Below, piece after piece: positions 15,806 to 23,373 of a DNA stretch of 41,533 nucleotides. The position numbers were made by a program, and so were the translations under genes. Under the pieces are notes generated by a model. That model ran no database searches. It was not told where the DNA came from and worked only from the letters and a program-made list of their open reading frames with translations. Source of the stretch: Mycobacterium colombiense (lineage in GTDB: Bacteria > Actinomycetota > Actinomycetes > Mycobacteriales > Mycobacteriaceae); contig NZ_QMEV01000047.1 in assembly GCF_003284935.1 (NCBI RefSeq), positions 1 to 41,533 on the forward strand, given 5' to 3'. How positions within the stretch are numbered: the first letter of the stretch is position 1; every line of letters starts with the position of its first letter.

Positions 15806-17368
15806 TCACTGGCCCCTGTCGCCGCGCGGCTTGGTGAGCGTGAATTGGTCGATCACGGCGACTTCGCCGAACGGGCCCCGCAGCGCGTAGTGCGTCGCCT
15901 TGATCGAGGTGTTGCCGCCGGGTTGGCCCGGGTCGACCTCGAAAGCCGCGAAACCGTAGGGGTTGTCGCGATCGCGAAACGCTGACCACGGCGCGTCCTC
16001 GAGAACGTAGATGGGCGCTTTGCGGCGCAGCGCGGGATCGAACGCGCCCACGGCGGTCACCACTCGGCACCGTGGCTCGGGGAAGAACATGGCGTTGCTC
16101 GGGGCCGACGTGCCGCCGCCGCCGATGACCAGATGGACGGTTCCCCGGGTGGCGTCGATCAGATCGTTTCGGGTGTCGACGGGTATCGGCGTGCGGGTGT
16201 CGGTGCCCAGCGCGCCGCGCAGCGGATGGGAGCGTTCGTAGTGGTGTTCGTGGCCGCACACCACCAGATCGACCTGGTACTGGTCGAACAGCGGCAGCCA
16301 CTCCGCGCGGATGCCCAGGTCGGCGCCGTTGGTCTTGTCGGCGGTGGAGATCGCGGTCTGGTGCATGCACACCACGATCCAGTCGATGTCGGGATCGCGC
16401 CGTGCCGCCGCGAGTTCGCTTGCCAGCCAGCGCTTTTGCTCGCCACCGGAGTAGCCGTGCACGTAGAAGTTGCCGCCGTCCTGGAAGGCGACGTCGTCAT
16501 TGCTCAGGCTGATCACCCGCACCGAACCGGCGGTGAACGAGTACCACATGCCGCGGGTTTCCGGGCTCGACCCGGAATCGGGCACCGCGAAGTAGGCCTG
16601 GTAGGCGCCGTAACCGATTGGCCCGTTACCCAATTCGTTCTCGTGGTTGCCCGCCGCCGGCATCCAGGGCCGGTAGCGCGCCGAGCGGGTGTTGTTCTCG
16701 AACCAGTTCGACCAGGTGCGTACCCGGTCTCGGGCCAGGTTGGCGTAGCACAGGTCGCCGTTGATCAGGTTGAACAGCGGGCCCATCCGTTCGATCGCCA
16801 TGGTGGTGTCGGCGGCGGCCGGCGAACCGATGTTGTCCGTGGCATAGCTGCCGTCGGGCATCTTGGCCAGCGCAGGAGTGGACTGGTCGCCGAAGCTGGT
16901 GAACAGCAACGGTTTTCGGCCCACCGGCGCCGTGCGGACGGCGCCCTGCTCGGGTTCCGCGCCGTCGTGCAGCGCGGCGTATACGTAGTCGGTGTCCGGG
17001 GTGAGGCCGGTCAGCCGGGCGTGGTTGACGCGAACTTCGGTGCCCGACTTTGCGTCCCGGTAGGTGCGGGTTTCGGCGGCCACGGTGCGGCCGTAGCCGG
17101 ATGTCGGTGTTCCGAGCAGCACGCGCGGATTGCGCACCGCGTCGGTGGTGTGCCAGGACACCACCACTTCGGTGCCGGCGTCCTTGCCGAATTGCAGGTG
17201 CAGCCCCCCGACCGGTGGTGCGCCATGGCGATCGGGCTGCAGCCAGGCCATCGGGCCTCGTGGGTGCGACCACAGCAGCGTGGCACCACCACCCAGGCCC
17301 ACGCCGAGAGCGGCCGAGGCCGCCCCGGTCGTCAGCAACCGGCGGCGGGTCACCGGGTCTTCGCGCAT
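15806..17368 (-). CDS. Tat-exported metallophosphatase, purple acid phosphatase-like (Rv2577 orthologue)
   Basis: This 520-residue phosphoesterase starts at ATG 17368 and opens with a twin-arginine signal, TRRRLLTTGAASAALG, followed by an Ala/Gly-rich hydrophobic stretch. A fibronectin-like N-terminal domain (LQFGKDAGTEVVVSWHTTD, RLTGLTPDTDYVY) precedes the catalytic domain. Metal-binding blocks are FTSFGDQS, LINGDLCYANL, PAAGNHENE, VCMHQTAIS and CGHEHHYERSHPL, the order expected of purple acid phosphatases (GD, GNHE, H, GHxH). The open frame extends 54 codons upstream but without family sequence, and the Tat signal fixes the start. It diverges from the secreted MmpS-like gene across 88 bases, as in M. 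tuberculosis. The enzyme should release phosphate outside the membrane. Confidence 0.92.
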   Translation of the reverse strand: MREDPVTRRRLLTTGAASAALGVGLGGGATLLWSHPRGPMAWLQPDRHGAPPVGGLHLQFGKDAGTEVVVSWHTTDAVRNPRVLLGTPTSGYGRTVAAETRTYRDAKSGTEVRVNHARLTGLTPDTDYVYAALHDGAEPEQGAVRTAPVGRKPLLFTSFGDQSTPALAKMPDGSYATDNIGSPAAADTTMAIERMGPLFNLINGDLCYANLARDRVRTWSNWFENNTRSARYRPWMPAAGNHENELGNGPIGYGAYQAYFAVPDSGSSPETRGMWYSFTAGSVRVISLSNDDVAFQDGGNFYVHGYSGGEQKRWLASELAAARRDPDIDWIVVCMHQTAISTADKTNGADLGIRAEWLPLFDQYQVDLVVCGHEHHYERSHPLRGALGTDTRTPIPVDTRNDLIDATRGTVHLVIGGGGTSAPSNAMFFPEPRCRVVTAVGAFDPALRRKAPIYVLEDAPWSAFRDRDNPYGFAAFEVDPGQPGGNTSIKATHYALRGPFGEVAVIDQFTLTKPRGDRGQ

Positions 17369-17443
17369 GCTTGCTTCATACCGGAGCCGGGCAACCGCGG
17401 CACAGCTGCGGCCTAAACATCGAACCGCCGCTAACGAATCCGG

Positions 17444-17449
17444 TAGCGT
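17444..17449 (+). promoter_or_regulatory. Candidate -10 element for the secreted MmpS-like gene
   Basis: TAGCGT fits TANNNT and ends seven bases before ATG 17457, which would make the message leaderless. No ribosome-binding site is visible between them. The -35 region is not distinct. Confidence 0.4.
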
Positions 17450-17456
17450 TTTCGAT

Positions 17457-17891
17457 ATGACGAACGTGCAAAGGACAGCGAGCGCGATCTCAGCGACAAT
17501 CCTGGCAGCGGCGGCGGGTGCGGTGCTCACGCCCGCGACCGGCTACGCGGATCCGGCCGGTCATCAGGTCACCTACACCGTGACCAGCCCCAACAACCTG
17601 ACCGCCAACGTCTCCTACGTGAACGCCGACCCGCCCAGCCAGGCCGCTTTCACCGCGGACCCGTCCAAGTTCTCGACCAGCGTGCAGGCGCCGCTGAGCG
17701 CCGGATCGCCGGTCACCTACACCGCCACCCTGGCGAACCCGAACCAGTACGCGAGCATCACCGCCAGCGGCATGCTGCACTGGCCGGATTCCGGCAACGG
17801 CCCCGCCCAGTTCCACTGCGAGATCGCCGTGGACGGTCAGGTGGTCGCGCACGCCGACGCCACCACCACCGTCACCTGCCGCCCCAGCTAG
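17457..17891 (+). CDS. Secreted MmpS-like protein (Rv2576c orthologue)
   Basis: This is a 144-residue protein with an N-terminal signal (about residues 1-32: ISATILAAAAGAVLTPATGYA, then DPAG). An AxA-like site suggests cleavage after Ala 30-32. The rest resembles the beta-sandwich domain of MmpS proteins: VTYTVTSPNNLTANVSYVNAD, then FHCEIAVDGQVVAHADA and a final Cys. The two Cys residues could pair. MmpS proteins work with MmpL lipid exporters, but no MmpL gene is present, so the role is unknown. It shares its control region with the divergent phosphatase gene. Confidence 0.82.
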   Translation: MTNVQRTASAISATILAAAAGAVLTPATGYADPAGHQVTYTVTSPNNLTANVSYVNADPPSQAAFTADPSKFSTSVQAPLSAGSPVTYTATLANPNQYASITASGMLHWPDSGNGPAQFHCEIAVDGQVVAHADATTTVTCRPS

Positions 17892-17919
17892 TCAGCCGGC
17901 CGAAGGCGGACACCCGGTC

Positions 17920-19524
17920 TCATCGGTGCACCCGCAGCGCCAGGTAGTACTCGTGCTGACGGGTGCTGTCGACGGTGTAGCTCACCGCCGTCGCCAGGCC
18001 GTCGTGGTCGGACTCCAGCCAGCGCTCGGTGTGCTGGTGCTGAAACTCGCTCCAGGACGGCACGGTGAACCGCTCGAGGACCGCGTCGGGGTCTTCGATG
18101 CTGTGATACAGCCGCCAGCTGTGTCCACCGGTGCGCAGCCGCGATCGCCGCACGGCGCTCATCGCCGTGACGAATTCCTGAAGTTTGTCCGCGGCCACCC
18201 GATAGCGGATCGCCACCAGGACCGGGCCGTCGTTGGGGCACGGTTCGAAGACGACCACGGGCGACGGCCATGCCCGGGAGATGTCGCGGCTCAGCTTCCC
18301 GGTGGACGGCCGCAACGGCAGGACGGCGACGCTGAGGGCGGTGGCGCCCAGGATCGCGGCCGACACAACGAGCGCGAGATCGAGCCCAAACCGGGTGGCG
18401 ATGGCGCCCCACAGGTACGAGCCGAAGGCCTGAGATCCGGTGAAAACCAGGAGATACACCGACAATCCGCGTGCCCGCACCCACTGCGGCAGATGGAGTT
18501 GTGCCGCGGCGTTCAGCGTCGTCAAAGTGATCAGCCAGGTCGTCCCGGACAGCACCAGAAGCGGCGCCGCCGCGGCGAACGGCAGCCACACCACGGCGAG
18601 CGGTGCAAGCGCGTAGGCGGCGGCCGAGATGGCCAACAGGGCGTTGGGGGGCACCTTCTGGCGCAGAGGTGCGGGAACCGCCACGGCGAGCACCGCGCCA
18701 AAACCTATGGCGCCCAAGGCCACACCGTATCCACCGGCGCCCAGGTGCCACCGGTCGGCCGCGGCCACCGGCAATAGCGCCAGCAGCGCCGAGGCGGGGA
18801 AGACGAAAAGCGCTGTGCGCAAGAGAATTCTGCGGAAGATGGGGCCGTTGGCCACGTACCGGAAGCCGGTGACGATGGCCTGGCTGAAGTGCTCCCGCTC
18901 GACGGGTGGGTCTTGCCTGGGGCGGCGCCACGCCGCCAGCGCGACGATGATCGCGGCGAAGGATATCGCGTTAATGGTGAAGACGGCTCCGGGACCGGTC
19001 GCCGCCAGCACCACGCCGCCGATCGCGGGCCCCACCACGCGGGCGATGTTGACCGAGACGCTGGCCAGCGTCGCCGCGGCCGGGATCTGCTCGCGCGTGA
19101 CGACCTCGGGCTGAATGGCCTGCCAGGCCGGTGCCGTCAGGGCGGAGGCGAAGCCGACCGCCAACGTGAACAACAAGAGCGACGTGGCGGTAAGTGTGCC
19201 GAGGAACGTCAGCATGGCCAGGGCCAGCGTCACCAGGACCGCATACGACTGCAGGAAGATCAGCAGTCGCCGCCGGTCGAAGAGGTCTGCAAGCGCCCCG
19301 GCGAAGAATCCCAGCAGCAGCGTCGGGCCCAGACTCGCGGTTTGAACCAGGGCCACGATGACGGGACTGCTGTGGTCCTCGATCAGGAACCATTGCGCGG
19401 CGACGCTTTGCATCCACGTCCCGACGTTGGAGACGAACTGCGCGATGAACAACGCGCGGAACACGCGATTGCGCATCGGTGCCCAGGCGGACGCGTTCGG
19501 GTCGTCGGTAGGCCTATCCGACAT
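17920..19524 (-). CDS. MFS transporter (MFS_3/EntS-like) with C-terminal ABM-like domain
   Basis: This 534-residue membrane protein has about 12 predicted helices within residues 15-410. Cytoplasmic MFS loops are seen, such as GFFAGALADLFDRRRLLI near residues 66-83. The N-terminus RALFIAQFVSNVGTWMQSVAAQWF is typical of the MFS_3 group, which includes siderophore and small-molecule exporters. A soluble tail (about 430-534: LVAIRYRVAADKLQEFVTAM and the FxVPSWSEFQHQHTERW segment) resembles an antibiotic-biosynthesis-monooxygenase ferredoxin-like domain, often attached to MFS_3 proteins. ATG 19524 has an AAAGG site and is followed by membrane-protein sequence. The open frame upstream to 19788 is Arg/Ser-rich and unsupported. 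The XRE-cupin gene is 49 bases upstream on the same strand, so it may be co-transcribed. The substrate is unknown. Confidence 0.88.
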   Translation of the reverse strand: MSDRPTDDPNASAWAPMRNRVFRALFIAQFVSNVGTWMQSVAAQWFLIEDHSSPVIVALVQTASLGPTLLLGFFAGALADLFDRRRLLIFLQSYAVLVTLALAMLTFLGTLTATSLLLFTLAVGFASALTAPAWQAIQPEVVTREQIPAAATLASVSVNIARVVGPAIGGVVLAATGPGAVFTINAISFAAIIVALAAWRRPRQDPPVEREHFSQAIVTGFRYVANGPIFRRILLRTALFVFPASALLALLPVAAADRWHLGAGGYGVALGAIGFGAVLAVAVPAPLRQKVPPNALLAISAAAYALAPLAVVWLPFAAAAPLLVLSGTTWLITLTTLNAAAQLHLPQWVRARGLSVYLLVFTGSQAFGSYLWGAIATRFGLDLALVVSAAILGATALSVAVLPLRPSTGKLSRDISRAWPSPVVVFEPCPNDGPVLVAIRYRVAADKLQEFVTAMSAVRRSRLRTGGHSWRLYHSIEDPDAVLERFTVPSWSEFQHQHTERWLESDHDGLATAVSYTVDSTRQHEYYLALRVHR

Positions 19525-19573
19525 GGGGGCAACGCCTTTCGCGTTGTGCGGGAGGAGCGGTGGGGTTAGCAGT

Positions 19574-20125
19574 CTAGGACACAAAGATGTCGCAGGTGCT
19601 GCGTGCGCTACCGGGCTCGGCGTGCGCAACGACGACGACCTGCGCGCGTTCGGCGCCGACCGCACGGATCTTGTGGCTGACCGACGCGTCGAAGTAGGCG
19701 CTGTCGCCCGGTCCCAGGGTGAACGTCTGGTCCCCGTAGTCGAGTTCGACCGTTCCGGCGTGCACGAACATGAATTCCTGACCGGCATGCTCGGGATGGG
19801 GATCGTCGGCCAGGTGCTCGGTGGGGTGAACCACGAACGGCGACATCGACTTTCCCAGCAGCGACGGCGCCAGCACCCGATAGCGGGCGCCGTCGCCCGT
19901 GTCGGCCCGGTCGACGGTGATCTTTTCCTGTGCGACCCCGGCGGAGAACAGCCGACCGACGTCGACGTCGAGCGCCCGCGCGACCTTCAGGGCCACCGCG
20001 ATCGACGGAGTGCTTTGGCCCCGTTCGATCTTGGACAGGTAGCTCTTGGTCAGGCCCGTCTGCCGGGCGAGTTGCTCGAGGGTGAGGCCGCGTTGCCTGC
20101 GGACGGGGCGCAGCAATGCAGTCAC
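19574..20125 (-). CDS. XRE-family transcriptional regulator with C-terminal cupin domain
   Basis: This 183-residue regulator has an N-terminal helix-turn-helix (about residues 4-60: LTLEQLARQTGLTKSYLSKIERGQSTPS). A cupin sensor domain follows (about 100-175: HAGQEFMFVHAGTVELDYG and LGPGDSAYFDASVSHKIR). Regulators of this build usually bind a small molecule in the cupin and repress a neighbouring catabolic or transport gene. The start is taken as GTG 20125, which has AGGAG six bases before it; a TTG at 20143 lies inside the operator-like repeat. It is divergent from the aldolase/lyase operon and precedes the MFS gene on the same strand. It likely controls all three and itself. Confidence 0.88.
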   Translation of the reverse strand: MTALLRPVRRQRGLTLEQLARQTGLTKSYLSKIERGQSTPSIAVALKVARALDVDVGRLFSAGVAQEKITVDRADTGDGARYRVLAPSLLGKSMSPFVVHPTEHLADDPHPEHAGQEFMFVHAGTVELDYGDQTFTLGPGDSAYFDASVSHKIRAVGAERAQVVVVAHAEPGSARSTCDIFVS

Positions 20126-20135
20126 GGGGCTCCTA

Positions 20136-20169
20136 TGACACAAGGTTTCCTAGCTGCTACATTGTGTCA
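20136..20169. promoter_or_regulatory. Operator-like inverted repeat between XRE-cupin regulator and aldolase genes
   Basis: TGACACAA (20136-20143) and TTGTGTCA (20162-20169) are perfect 8-bp inverted arms separated by 18 bases. A -10-like TACATT (20158-20163) for the aldolase overlaps the right arm and ends seven bases before ATG 20171. A bound repressor would block this promoter and probably the divergent one. The XRE-cupin protein is the obvious candidate to bind it. Confidence 0.7.
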
Positions 20170-20170
20170 C

Positions 20171-20983
20171 ATGGGCGGCACGTTCACCGAATCCAAATCC
20201 GAGTTGATGCGCCGGGCCGCCGAGCAGTTGACGGCCTCTCAAACCAAAGAAGCCGCCGATTCGCAGCTGACCACGCGCCAGAAGCTGGCCTTGACCTGCC
20301 GCGCGCTCTTTGACGCCGGGCACGACTCCGGGCTGGCCGGACAGATCACCGCCCGCGCCGAGGAGGAGGGCACCTACTACACCCAGCGGCTCGGCCTGGG
20401 GTTCGACGAGATCACCGACGCCAACCTGCTGCTGGTCGACGAGGACCTCAACGTCCTCGATGGCGACGGAATCGCCAACCCGGCCAACCGTTTTCACAGC
20501 TGGATCTATCGCGCCCGGCCCGACGTCGAATGCATCGTGCACACCCACGCGTTCCACGTGGCGGCCCTGTCGATGCTCGAAGTGCCGCTGATCGTGTCCC
20601 ACATGGACACCACCCCGCTCTACGGCGACTGTGCGTTCCTGCCGACATGGCCGGGGGTGCCGGTCGGCAACGAGGAGGGCGAGATCATCACCGCCGCCCT
20701 CGGGGACAAGAAGGCCGTCCTGCTGGCGCATCACGGCCACGTCATCGCGGGGGCCAGCGTCGAGGAGGCCTGCTCGCTGGGGATCCTCATCGAGCGCGCC
20801 GCCAAACTGCAGCTGACCGCGATGGCCGCGGGCACCGTCAAGGAGCTGCCCGAAGACCTGGCCCGCGAGGCCCATGACTGGACGCTGTCGCCGCAGCGCA
20901 GCCGCGCCAACTTCGCCTACTACGCCCGCCGGGCCCTGGCCCGGCACCCCGACGTGCTGACGAATCAAGGAGCCGCCCTGTGA
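20171..20983 (+). CDS. Class II aldolase/adducin family protein
   Basis: This is a 270-residue protein of the zinc-dependent aldolase II fold. Metal ligands are visible as HTHAFH (H124, H126) and AHHGH (H188, H190). The early part has CRALFDAGHDSGLAGQITAR, the usual phosphate/substrate loop region. Relatives cleave or epimerise sugar phosphates (fuculose-phosphate aldolase, ribulose-phosphate epimerase) or act as decarboxylases, so the reaction cannot be fixed. ATG 20171 is directly after the operator and would be leaderless; the next in-frame ATG is 20207. The stop overlaps the next start by four bases (GTGA), so the two genes are translationally coupled. It probably serves a small catabolic pathway with the DapA-like enzyme. 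Confidence 0.9.
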   Translation: MGGTFTESKSELMRRAAEQLTASQTKEAADSQLTTRQKLALTCRALFDAGHDSGLAGQITARAEEEGTYYTQRLGLGFDEITDANLLLVDEDLNVLDGDGIANPANRFHSWIYRARPDVECIVHTHAFHVAALSMLEVPLIVSHMDTTPLYGDCAFLPTWPGVPVGNEEGEIITAALGDKKAVLLAHHGHVIAGASVEEACSLGILIERAAKLQLTAMAAGTVKELPEDLAREAHDWTLSPQRSRANFAYYARRALARHPDVLTNQGAAL

Positions 20984-21852
20984 CCGAGCCCAAATTCCAC
21001 GGCATCATCGCCTACCCGGTTACGCCCTTCGGCGACAACGGGATTGACACCGAACGGCTGGCCGCACTGGTCGAGCGGCTGGTGTCCGCGGATGTTCACG
21101 CGATCGCGCCGCTGGGCAGCACCGGCGAACTGGCCTACCTCGAGGAACCCGAATTCGACGCCGTCGTCGACACCACCATCGCCACGGTCGCAGGCCGGGT
21201 TCCGGTGATCGTCGGCGTGTCGGATGTGACCACCGCCAAGACGATCCGGCGCGCCACCTACGCCCAACAGGCCGGGGCGGATGCCGTGATGATCCTGCCG
21301 GTGTCCTACTGGAAGCTCGCCGAGCGGGAGATCTTCGGGCACTACCGCAGCATCAGCGACGCGATCTCCATCCCGATCATGGCCTACAACAACCCGGCCA
21401 CCAGCGGTGTCGACATGCCGCCCGAGTTGCTGGTGCGGATGTTCGAAGACATCGACAACGTCACCATGGTCAAGGAGTCCACCGGCGACCTGACCCGCAT
21501 GCAGCGCATCGCCGAACTGTCCGGCAACCGGCTGCCCTTCTACAACGGCAGCAACCCGCTGGTGCTCGACGCGCTGAAGGCCGGGGCGTCCGGATGGTGC
21601 ACGGCCGCACCGAATCTGCGGCCGCAACCCTGCATCGACCTCTACGAGGCGGTGCGCGCGGGCGACCTCGACACCGCGCAGAAGCTCTACGACGATCTCA
21701 AGCCGCTGCTCACCTTGATCGTGGCCGGCGGGCTGGCCACCACCGTGAAGGCCGGCCTGGAGCTGCTCGACTTCCCGGTCGGCGACCCCCGCGCGCCGCT
21801 GCTGCCGCTCGACGAGCGGGGCCGCGCCGAGCTGCGGGGCTTGCTCGCCTAA
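20980..21852 (+). CDS. Dihydrodipicolinate synthase/N-acetylneuraminate lyase superfamily protein
   Basis: This 290-residue TIM-barrel class I aldolase forms a Schiff base with its substrate. The catalytic Lys is K165 in VTMVKESTG, the supporting Tyr is Y136 in MAYNNPATSG, and the substrate loop is PLGSTGELAYL (45-53). It is probably not the biosynthetic DapA: it lies outside the lysine operon, is coupled to a class II aldolase, and is controlled by an XRE-cupin regulator. Members of this superfamily also cleave 2-keto-3-deoxy sugar acids, hydroxyprotocatechuate-type compounds and others. The stop is nine bases from the convergent metallopeptidase gene. Confidence 0.9.
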   Translation: MTEPKFHGIIAYPVTPFGDNGIDTERLAALVERLVSADVHAIAPLGSTGELAYLEEPEFDAVVDTTIATVAGRVPVIVGVSDVTTAKTIRRATYAQQAGADAVMILPVSYWKLAEREIFGHYRSISDAISIPIMAYNNPATSGVDMPPELLVRMFEDIDNVTMVKESTGDLTRMQRIAELSGNRLPFYNGSNPLVLDALKAGASGWCTAAPNLRPQPCIDLYEAVRAGDLDTAQKLYDDLKPLLTLIVAGGLATTVKAGLELLDFPVGDPRAPLLPLDERGRAELRGLLA

Positions 21853-21861
21853 CCGCAGCCG

Positions 21862-22740
21862 CTAGCCCAAGTCGGGCGCCGAGAAGGTGTCACACTTCTT
21901 CGGGTCGCCGGTCTGGTAGCCGATGGTGAACCACTTCTGGCGCTGCTCCGACGAGCCGTGCGTCCAGGACTCGGGATTGACCCGCCCGGTGGCTTCCTTC
22001 TGGATGCGGTCGTCGCCCACCGAGGCCGCGGCCGACAGCGCATCGGCAATGTCCTTGTCGCTCAACGGCTCCAGGTAGGGCACACCGGTGCTCTCCTGCT
22101 TGACCGTGGAGGCGTAATGCGCCCAGATCCCGGCGTAGCAGTCGGCCTGCAGCTCGGTGCGCACGCCGTTGCCGCCGGCACCCTGCGCGCCCTGCTGCGA
22201 GCGGCCGAGCAGGCCCTGTAACTGCTGCACGTGGTGGCCGTATTCGTGGGCGACCACATACTCCTGGGCGAATGGCCCACCGCTGGAACCGAATCGATCG
22301 ACGAGCTCCTGGAAGAAGTCGGTGTCGAAGTACGCGGTCTGGTCGACCGGGCAGTAGAACGGCCCGACCGCGGTGGTGGCCGCCCCGCAGCCGGTGTTCA
22401 CCCGGCCGGTGAACAGCCGGACGTGGGGGCGGGTGTAACCGGGCAGCAGCTGATGCCACACCGCGTCCACCGAGTTGCCGGTGGCGACCACGCGGCACTG
22501 CACGTACTTGTTGGCGTCGGCGCCGGTCTTGCACTGGCTCAGGTCAAAACCGGGCGCCGAGTAGCCGCCGGTGTTGGTCTGCGGGGAGTTCATGACCCGG
22601 CCGGGGTCGACGCCCAAAAACAGCGCCCCGATGAGGATGAGCAGCCCCAGGCCGCCACCCCCGACGGCCATGCCCATCCCGCCCCCACCGGACGAGGACG
22701 CGGTGCTGGTGTCGATCTGCATGCCCTCGTTGAAGGTCAT
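21862..22740 (-). CDS. Membrane-anchored neutral zinc metallopeptidase, YpfJ family (Rv2575 orthologue)
   Basis: This 292-residue protein has a short Gly/Ser-rich cytoplasmic start and one helix (about residues 28-44: GGGLGLLILIGALFLGV). A periplasmic domain follows with the zinc motif HEYGHH (about residues 166-171) in EYVVAHEYGHHVQQLQGLLG. Further family blocks are TELQADCYAGIWAH, with the third metal ligand region, and ESWTHGSSEQRQKWF. Four Cys residues may form disulfides. The family is a putative neutral zinc metallopeptidase (KPN_02809 type); substrates are not known. It is nine bases downstream of the SRPBCC gene, with both on the minus strand, as in M. tuberculosis. Confidence 0.9.
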   Translation of the reverse strand: MTFNEGMQIDTSTASSSGGGGMGMAVGGGGLGLLILIGALFLGVDPGRVMNSPQTNTGGYSAPGFDLSQCKTGADANKYVQCRVVATGNSVDAVWHQLLPGYTRPHVRLFTGRVNTGCGAATTAVGPFYCPVDQTAYFDTDFFQELVDRFGSSGGPFAQEYVVAHEYGHHVQQLQGLLGRSQQGAQGAGGNGVRTELQADCYAGIWAHYASTVKQESTGVPYLEPLSDKDIADALSAAASVGDDRIQKEATGRVNPESWTHGSSEQRQKWFTIGYQTGDPKKCDTFSAPDLG

Positions 22741-22749
22741 GACGCTCTC

Positions 22750-23247
22750 CTAACGTTGCCGGGTCGCAAGGGAGTCGGTGTAGCTGCGCAGGTTTCGCAG
22801 GTAACGGCGCAGCGCCAGGTTCAGCAGCGGCCCCACCACGACCATGGCCAGCTTCGCCGGGCCGGCCGGCTTCTGGGCCATGGTCCACGTCAGCCGGCAG
22901 CCGCCCGGGATGACCTCCACCCGGTAGTCCTCGGCGAAGGCCGCCACGGACCGGGTGGAGCATTCGTTGAATCGAAATGCCATGTGCGTGAACGGTTCCC
23001 AGGCGAGGAATTCTTCGTTGCCGACGATGCCGCCGCGCATCTCGACGACGCGGGTGGTCCCGACACCGCGCGGCTCCGGACTGGTCCAGGTCACCTTCGT
23101 GATGACCTTCGCCCACCGCGGCCAGGACTCGGCGTCGGAAAGCACCTCGAAAAGCTGCTCGGGGGTGATGGCCAGGTCGACGCTGTTGCTGAAGCGAAAG
23201 GGTGCGCTGTCGGTGAAGCTCGTGTCCACGCGCTCGCAGGGGAACAT
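22750..23247 (-). CDS. SRPBCC (polyketide cyclase-like) family protein (Rv2574 orthologue)
   Basis: This 165-residue START-like protein begins MFPCERVDTSF. It shows FSNSVDLAITPEQLFEVLSDAESWPRW, then VGTTRVVEMRGG and a C-terminal amphipathic helix (about 138-160) with LNLALRRYLRNLRSYT. It should bind a hydrophobic ligand, but no enzyme activity can be inferred. ATG 23247 lies directly downstream of a tandem repeat that separates it from the ketopantoate reductase-like gene. It shares an operon with the metallopeptidase gene. Confidence 0.85.
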   Translation of the reverse strand: MFPCERVDTSFTDSAPFRFSNSVDLAITPEQLFEVLSDAESWPRWAKVITKVTWTSPEPRGVGTTRVVEMRGGIVGNEEFLAWEPFTHMAFRFNECSTRSVAAFAEDYRVEVIPGGCRLTWTMAQKPAGPAKLAMVVVGPLLNLALRRYLRNLRSYTDSLATRQR

Positions 23248-23257
23248 GACAACAACC

Positions 23258-23373
23258 TAGTCCGGCGACGATGCTCGCGGTGCAACCGCGTGCGGAGGAG
23301 TCGGACGATTCGACTTAGTCCGGCGACGATGCTCGCGGTGCAACCGCGTGCGGAGGAGTCGGACGATTCGACT
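23258..23373 (-). repeat. Perfect 58-bp tandem duplication, MIRU-like, covering a stop codon
   Basis: Two identical 58-base copies lie at 23258-23315 and 23316-23373. Each holds the hairpin CGCGGTGCAACCGCG (first copy at 23276-23290). On the minus strand each unit runs CTCCTC, hairpin, GCATCGTCG, CGGACTA. This layout matches the repeat at 30521-30632 read on the plus strand. The stop of the ketopantoate reductase-like gene lies at the edge of the second copy. This is the placement of mycobacterial interspersed repetitive units, and the copy number may differ between strains. Confidence 0.88.

Noticed and set aside
19525..19788. 88-codon N-terminal extension of the MFS gene
   Set aside because: It is Arg/Ser/Pro-rich, overlaps the XRE-cupin gene, and lacks transporter sequence. 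ATG 19524 has a ribosome site.
20980..21852. Call of the DapA-like gene as the lysine-pathway dapA
   Set aside because: It is coupled to a class II aldolase and a cupin regulator, and biosynthetic dapA lies elsewhere in mycobacteria, so a catabolic lyase is likelier.
23258..23373. CRISPR array
   Set aside because: There are only two copies joined directly without spacers, so it is a plain tandem duplication.
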